Source: Falsiroseomonas sp044341625 (GTDB taxonomy: Bacteria > Pseudomonadota > Alphaproteobacteria > Acetobacterales > Acetobacteraceae). From it: 21,271 nt of DNA. The DNA lies in assembly GCA_044341625.1 (NCBI GenBank), contig JBIIRI010000054.1, forward strand, positions 1-21,271. Direction: 5' to 3'. The notes under the pieces were generated by a model. It was not told where the DNA came from. It saw only the letters and a list, made by a program, of their open reading frames with translations, and searched no databases. Shown here one piece after another: positions 17,045-21,271 of the stretch. The position numbers were made by a program, and so were the translations under genes. Position 1 is the first letter of the stretch. Each line of letters starts with the position of its first letter.

Positions 17045-18385
17045 ATGGCCTCCCCCGCCCCCGCGTTCGACGACGCCGACCCCACCTTCGCCGAGCTCAT
17101 CGCCGGCCGACCGCACCTGACCATGAATGCCCAGGACGGGCTGACGATGGAGGATGTGCCGCTTACCCGCATCGCGGCGGAGGTCGGCACGCCCGCTTGG
17201 GTCTATTCCGCCGCCGCGCTCCGCCGCCGCTACCACGCCCTGCGCGGCGCGCTGGATGACGCGCGGACCGGCGCCGAGATCCATTTCGCGGTGAAGGCCA
17301 ACCCCAACCTCGCCGTGCTGCGGACGCTGGCGGCCGAGGGTGCCGGCGCCGACATCGTCTCCGAAGGCGAATTGCGCCTGGCGCTCGCGGCCGGGATCGC
17401 GCCGGGCCACATCGTCTATTCCGGCGTCGGCAAGTCGCTGCCGGAACTGCGCTTCGCCCTGTCGCAAGGCGTCGGCCAGATCAACGCCGAAAGCGCCGAG
17501 GAGGTCGCGATGATCTCCGCCATCGCCACCGCGCTCGGCGTCACCGCCCAGGTCGCGCTGCGCGTGAACCCGGATGTGGATGCGAAGACCCACGCCAAGA
17601 TCACCACCGGCAAGAGCGAGAACAAGTTCGGCGTCGCCATCGCCGACGCCCCGTCGCTCTATGCGCGGATGGCCGCGACGCCCGGCGTGCGGCCGGTCGG
17701 CGTCGCGGTGCATATCGGCAGCCAGATCACCTCCGGCATGGACGCCTATGCCACGGCCTACCGCGCGCTGGCCGATCTGGTGCGTGGCCTGAGGGAACAG
17801 GGGCTGGAGGTCGACCGGGTCGATTGCGGCGGCGGGCTCGGCATCCCCTATCGCCACGAACCCGCCCCGCCGCCGGCGGCGCTGGCCGGCGCGATCAAGG
17901 GCGCGCTCGGCAATCTCGGCGTGAAGCTGATGGTGGAGCCGGGGCGCTGGATCTGCGGCCCGGCCGGGGTGCTGATCTCCTCCGTCATCCTGTCCAAGAC
18001 CACCGCCGGGCGGCGCTTCGTGATCCTGGATGCCGCGATGAACGATCTGGTCCGCCCGGCGATGTATGAGGCCTGGCACGGCATCGTCCCGGTCTCGCCG
18101 GTCGATGTCGTCGCCCCCGTCTCGCCCTGCGACGTGGTGGGGCCGGTCTGCGAGACGGGCGACACCTTCGCGCGAAATCGTGGCCTTCCGGCCCTCGAAC
18201 CGGCTAGCCTCGTCGCGTTTCTCGATGCGGGGGCCTACGGAGCTTCGATGAGCAGCACCTACAACGCCCGCCCGCTAGCCGCCGAGGTGCTGGTGGATGG
18301 CGCCCGCTTCGCCGTGGTGCGCGAACGCCAGACGCAGGATGCGCTGCTGGCCGGGCAGCGCCTGCCGGGCTGGCTCGCCGGGTGA
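17045..18385 (+). CDS. lysA: Diaminopimelate decarboxylase
   Basis: Final step of lysine biosynthesis: decarboxylates meso-diaminopimelate to L-lysine with PLP. It is a 446-residue fold-type III enzyme. The PLP lysine is K84 in HFAVKANPN, and other landmarks are HIGSQI (223-228), GGGLG (262-266), EPGR (298-301), CETGD with C369 at the dimer active site, and YNARP (406-410). The start ATG directly follows GAGGGGGG. A 9-residue near-repeat, VSPVDVVAP then VSPCDVVGP (350-367), precedes the CETGD motif. The last codons overlap the GTG start of the membrane protein gene by four bases. Strong similarity in every motif makes the call firm. Confidence 0.97.
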   Translation: MASPAPAFDDADPTFAELIAGRPHLTMNAQDGLTMEDVPLTRIAAEVGTPAWVYSAAALRRRYHALRGALDDARTGAEIHFAVKANPNLAVLRTLAAEGAGADIVSEGELRLALAAGIAPGHIVYSGVGKSLPELRFALSQGVGQINAESAEEVAMISAIATALGVTAQVALRVNPDVDAKTHAKITTGKSENKFGVAIADAPSLYARMAATPGVRPVGVAVHIGSQITSGMDAYATAYRALADLVRGLREQGLEVDRVDCGGGLGIPYRHEPAPPPAALAGAIKGALGNLGVKLMVEPGRWICGPAGVLISSVILSKTTAGRRFVILDAAMNDLVRPAMYEAWHGIVPVSPVDVVAPVSPCDVVGPVCETGDTFARNRGLPALEPASLVAFLDAGAYGASMSSTYNARPLAAEVLVDGARFAVVRERQTQDALLAGQRLPGWLAG

Positions 18386-21036
18386 AGGACCCCGCACCCC
18401 GCCTGCCAGAGGCAGGGCCGGACCCGCTGGCGGCGCTGGGGCGCCGCCGGGCGCTCGCCCGGCTCGCCCTGGCCTGGGAAGCGGTGTGGCCCGCCATCTG
18501 GCCGGGCCTTGGGGTGCTCGGCCTTTATCTGACCATCGCCCTGCTCGGGCTGCCGCTGCTGCTGCCGGGCTGGGCGCGGCTGGTGCTGGCCGCCGGCTTC
18601 GCCGTCGCGCTCGCGATCGCGCTGCATCGCGGGCTGCGCGGCCTGCGCTGGCCGGGGCAGGCCCCGGCCGACCGCCGGCTGGAACGCGATTCCGGACTGC
18701 CCCACCGCCCGCTCGCGGCGCTGACCGATACGCCCGCGGCCACGGACCCGGTGGCGCTGGCGGTCTGGCAGGTGCATCGGGACCGCGCGCTCGCCTCCAT
18801 CACCCGGCTGCGCCTCGGCCTGCCGCGGCCGGGGCTGGCGCGGCGCGACCCGATCGCGCTGCGCGCCGGGCTGGGGCTGTCGCTGCTCGCCGCCCTGGTC
18901 ATCGCCGGGCCGGAAGCGCCGGAGCGCCTGCGCCGCGCCATCCTGCCGCCCGCCACCATCGCCGCCCAGCCCGCGCCGCTGCGGATCGAGGCCTGGATCA
19001 CCCCGCCCGCCTATACCGGCGCCGCCCCCATCTTCCTTGACCCCGCCGGCGGCACGCTCTCGGTCCCCGCGGGTAGCCGGTTGCAGGTGGCGCTCTCGGG
19101 CGGGGTGGGCGGCGTGCCGGAATTGCGGCTTGGCGCCGCCGCCCTGCCCTTCCGCGCCCTCGACGGCCGCTCCTTCGCGGCCGAGGCGACGCTGGAGGAC
19201 GCCGCGCAGATCATCCTCCGCCGCGACCAACGGGACGTCGCGTCCTGGTCGCTGACGGTGCAAGCCGATGCCCCGCCCCGCGCCTGGTTCGCGGAGGCCC
19301 CCGGCCGCGCCCCGCGCGGCCTCGGCACCCGGCTGCCCTGGCGCGCCGAGGATGATTGGGGCGTCGTCGCCCTGGTCGCCGAGATCCGGCTGAAGGCCCG
19401 GCCCGCCGCGCCGGCCCATGTCATCGACCTGCCGCTGCCCGCCGGCCAGCCGCGCCAGGCGCGGGGCCTCGCCGTGCCCGATCTCTCCGCCCATCCCTGG
19501 GCGGGGCTGGAGGTGGAGATCCTGCTGCGCGCCCGCGACGGCGCGGGGCAGGACGGCGCCTCCGACGCTGTCGCTCTCACCTTGCCGGAACGCGGCTTCA
19601 CCCACCCGGTCGCCCAGCAGGTCATCGCGCTGCGGAAGGCGCTGTCGCTCGACCCCACCGCGCGAGCGCTGGCGCGGCGAGAGCTGGACCGCATCGCCAA
19701 CGCGCCCGAGGCCTTCGAGCACGACACCACCACCTTCCTCGCGCTGCGCGCCGCGCGCCATCGCCTGACCCGCGACCGCCGCCCCGAAGCGGTGGGGGAA
19801 GCGCAGGAGATTCTGTGGGAGATCGCCATCGCGTTGGAAGAAGGCCGCGCCGAGCGCACCGCCCGCGCTTTGGCCACCGCCCGGCAGGAGCTGCGCGAGG
19901 CCTTGCAGGAGGCCGAGCGCCAGCAGCAGCAGGAACGGCAGGAGGGGCAGCAGGCCGAACGCGACCCCGCCCAGCGCGCCGAAACGGACCGCCGGATCCA
20001 GGAGTTGCGCGACGCCATCCGCCGCCACCTGGAATCCCTCGCCGAGCGCCTCCAGCGCGAGAATGCGGAAGCGATCCCCTTCGATCCGCAGAACCGCCTG
20101 ATGGACCGCCGCGACCTGGATCGCCGCACCGACCGGATGCGGGAGGCCAACCGCCAGGACCGCCCCCAGGATGCCGAGCGGGAGCTGGCGGAGCTGGAGG
20201 AGATGCTGCGCGGCCTGGAGGAAGGCCGCACCGCCCGCAACGAACAGCAGGAACGCCGCCGCCAGCAGCGCGAACGTGGCCAGCAGCAGATGGGCGTGGT
20301 GCAGGACATGGTGCAGCGCCAGACCCGCATGCTCGACAGCGGCCACCGCCGGGCGGATGCCGAGGCGGCGCGGCGGGAGGCCGAGCGCCGCGCGGAATTG
20401 CAGCAGCGCCGCACCCCCTGGAACCAGCCCGACCCGCAGCAGCAACAGCAGCAGCAGCAGCTTCGCGCCGCGCAGGAGCGCGAAGCACGCACCGAGGCAG
20501 GTCGCGAAGCACGCACCCAGCGCGCGCTACGCCGCGCGCTGGGTGAGGTGATGCAGCAATTCGGCGACCTGACCGGGCAGGTACCGCCCCAGCTGGGCCG
20601 CGCCGACCAGGCGATGCGGGACGCGCAGGACCAGCTCGGCGAAGGCCGCGATGCGCGCGACGCCCAGCAGCGTGCGATCCGGGAACTGGTGGAAGGCGCT
20701 CGCCAGATGGCGCAACAGATGCAGCGCCAATTCGGCCAGCAGGAAGGCGAGGGCGAGGAAGAGGGCGAAGAGCCCGGCGACATGGCGGGTGAGGGCCAGG
20801 GCCAGGGCGACGGCCAGGACCAGGCCCAGGAACAGGGCGGCGGCCGCGACCCGCTGGGCCGCCGCACGCGCGAGACCCCCGGTGCCCAGGATGCCGGCAG
20901 CGACACGCGCGTGCCGGATGATGCGGAGCAGCTGCGGACCCGCCGCCTGCAGGACGAGCTGCGCCGCCGGGGTGCGGAACGCGAGCGGCCGCAGGAGGAG
21001 CTGGACTACATCGACCGCCTACTGCGCCGCTTCTGA
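18382..21036 (+). CDS. TIGR02302/DUF4175-family low-complexity membrane protein
   Basis: An 884-residue protein matching, by architecture and neighbours, the alphaproteobacterial TIGR02302 (DUF4175) family, whose function is not known to me. Hydrophobic segments are at roughly 37-60, 64-82 and 158-176. A beta-rich, likely periplasmic part follows to about 420. The rest is charged and helical, dense in Arg/Glu/Gln and probably coiled coil. It includes eight consecutive Gln (686-693), an acidic run near QEGEGEEEGEEPGD (about 788-801), a Gly/Gln/Asp stretch to about 830, and a final DYIDRLLRRF-type tail. Start GTG at 18382 overlaps the lysA stop as GTGA, and there is no better start nearby. Coupling to lysA suggests a cell-envelope role, but that is inference. 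Confidence 0.85.
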   Translation: MKDPAPRLPEAGPDPLAALGRRRALARLALAWEAVWPAIWPGLGVLGLYLTIALLGLPLLLPGWARLVLAAGFAVALAIALHRGLRGLRWPGQAPADRRLERDSGLPHRPLAALTDTPAATDPVALAVWQVHRDRALASITRLRLGLPRPGLARRDPIALRAGLGLSLLAALVIAGPEAPERLRRAILPPATIAAQPAPLRIEAWITPPAYTGAAPIFLDPAGGTLSVPAGSRLQVALSGGVGGVPELRLGAAALPFRALDGRSFAAEATLEDAAQIILRRDQRDVASWSLTVQADAPPRAWFAEAPGRAPRGLGTRLPWRAEDDWGVVALVAEIRLKARPAAPAHVIDLPLPAGQPRQARGLAVPDLSAHPWAGLEVEILLRARDGAGQDGASDAVALTLPERGFTHPVAQQVIALRKALSLDPTARALARRELDRIANAPEAFEHDTTTFLALRAARHRLTRDRRPEAVGEAQEILWEIAIALEEGRAERTARALATARQELREALQEAERQQQQERQEGQQAERDPAQRAETDRRIQELRDAIRRHLESLAERLQRENAEAIPFDPQNRLMDRRDLDRRTDRMREANRQDRPQDAERELAELEEMLRGLEEGRTARNEQQERRRQQRERGQQQMGVVQDMVQRQTRMLDSGHRRADAEAARREAERRAELQQRRTPWNQPDPQQQQQQQQLRAAQEREARTEAGREARTQRALRRALGEVMQQFGDLTGQVPPQLGRADQAMRDAQDQLGEGRDARDAQQRAIRELVEGARQMAQQMQRQFGQQEGEGEEEGEEPGDMAGEGQGQGDGQDQAQEQGGGRDPLGRRTRETPGAQDAGSDTRVPDDAEQLRTRRLQDELRRRGAERERPQEELDYIDRLLRRF
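20479..20517 (+). repeat. 15-bp direct repeat within the DUF4175 gene
   Basis: CGCGAAGCACGCACC occurs at 20479-20493 and exactly again at 20503-20517, a 24-base period that keeps the frame and encodes REART twice. It is part of the coiled, Gln/Arg-rich region and probably arose by local duplication. Confidence 0.6.
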
Positions 21037-21080
21037 AGCGCGGCCGGGCGAGGTTCAGACTGGCGAGCGATGCCCCATCA

Positions 21081-21125
21081 GAACCCTCTCCCCCCACAGG
21101 GGGGAGAGGGCAGGGTGAGGGGGGC
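21081..21125 (-). repeat. 'PHPALSP'-type palindromic intergenic repeat
   Basis: A perfect 12-bp inverted repeat, CCCTCTCCCCCC (21084-21095) and GGGGGGAGAGGG (21099-21110), encloses the three-base loop ACA. Read on the minus strand the element translates as CPPHPALSPLWGERVL, the well-known signature that results when this widespread proteobacterial intergenic palindrome is mistaken for coding sequence. It sits about 50 bases after the DUF4175 gene and could also act as its transcript end, though no T-run follows. Confidence 0.75.
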
Positions 21126-21203
21126 AGACAGAAAATCTTGCCACCTCAATAGCTTGCCCCGAATCCTGTCCGCCATAGCGGGGTAAACGCAGGCGATGAC
21201 AAA

Positions 21204-21228
21204 GCGCGCGAGGATGATGAGCGCGCGC
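21204..21228 (+). other. Weak GC hairpin near window end
   Basis: GCGCGCG (21204-21210) can pair with CGCGCGC (21222-21228) across an 11-base loop and is followed by GTTCTTCC. The alternating GC sequence pairs in several registers, so this is only a weak terminator candidate. Confidence 0.25.
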
Positions 21229-21242
21229 GTTCTTCCGCGTCG

Positions 21243-21271
21243 CCCCCCCCACCCACCCCCCCCCCCCCCCC
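21243..21271 (+). repeat. C-rich homopolymer tract ending in 16 C
   Basis: C8, A, CCC, A, then 16 consecutive C up to the last base. The minus strand is G16-T-GGG-T-G8, able to form G-quadruplex structures. Its position at the very end suggests a contig that stopped, or was padded, at a homopolymer. Confidence 0.75.

Larger units (their letters stand above)
21037..21271. other. Terminal intergenic region without a convincing gene
   Basis: After the DUF4175 stop there are 235 bases to the window end. A 65-codon minus-strand frame (21252-21055) covers most of it, but its C-terminal part is only the translated palindromic repeat and the rest resembles no family I know, so I do not call it. The region contains the repeat, a weak hairpin and the C-rich tract listed separately. 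Confidence 0.6.

Noticed and set aside
18259..20445. 728-codon antisense frame opposite lysA and DUF4175 (and others at 19011-20906 and 19622-21097)
   Set aside because: They mirror the repetitive Gln/Arg-rich coding strand, have no recognisable domain, and lie fully opposite an intact gene whose start and coupling are clear.
21055..21252. 65-codon minus-strand small protein
   Set aside because: About a third is the translated palindromic repeat (PPHPALSPLWGER). No ribosome-binding site or family resemblance is evident.

Overview
The window is GC-rich proteobacterial chromosome, gene-dense, with NNC/NNG-biased codons that leave long spurious antisense frames. Bug/TctC receptors, Tat-type signals, a sugar ABC operon, and the tlpA<>argH-lptM...lysA-TIGR02302 neighbourhood point to Alphaproteobacteria. 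A Roseomonas-like Acetobacteraceae is my best guess; this is inference, since no rRNA or marker gene is present. I see no tRNA, rRNA, CRISPR, transposase or phage gene.

Region A (1-1885, minus strand): a DauA-like FAD amino-acid dehydrogenase and a PLP threonine/serine ammonia-lyase (cut off by the window start) overlap by 4 bases and form a small amino-acid catabolic operon. Region B (2030-11031, plus strand): eight closely spaced genes. They encode a complete carbohydrate-type ABC importer (binding protein, two permeases, ATPase), an Ldh_2-family 2-hydroxyacid dehydrogenase, an orphan Bug receptor, a GMC oxidoreductase and an SDR-fold protein. It reads as an import-plus-oxidation locus for an unidentified polyol, sugar acid or hydroxyacid. 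The SDR lacks the catalytic Tyr and Ser, and GC hairpins sit between transporter genes. Region B converges on region C at a strong hairpin (11049-11083).

Region C (11098-12950, minus strand): a Tat-exported TlpA-type thioredoxin, then an M29 metallo-aminopeptidase. The thioredoxin start codon lies only 12 bases from that of argH on the other strand. Region D (12963-21036, plus strand): argH, a 40-residue LptM-type lipoprotein (4-base overlap), a second orphan Bug receptor, a type I sulfatase, lysA, and a large TIGR02302/DUF4175 low-complexity membrane protein (4-base overlap with lysA). The argH-lptM and lysA-TIGR02302 pairs look like a housekeeping amino-acid/envelope cluster. The Bug-sulfatase pair looks like an accessory insertion into it.

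The last 235 bases carry no convincing gene. They hold a copy of the common proteobacterial 'PHPALSP' palindromic intergenic repeat, a weak GC hairpin, and a C-rich tract ending in 16 consecutive C, which may be a contig end. I did not find a clearly new defence or mobile system. The most unusual points are the catalytically degenerate SDR in the dual-import catabolic locus, the Bug-sulfatase insertion between argH-lptM and lysA, and the 12-base divergent tlpA/argH start region.
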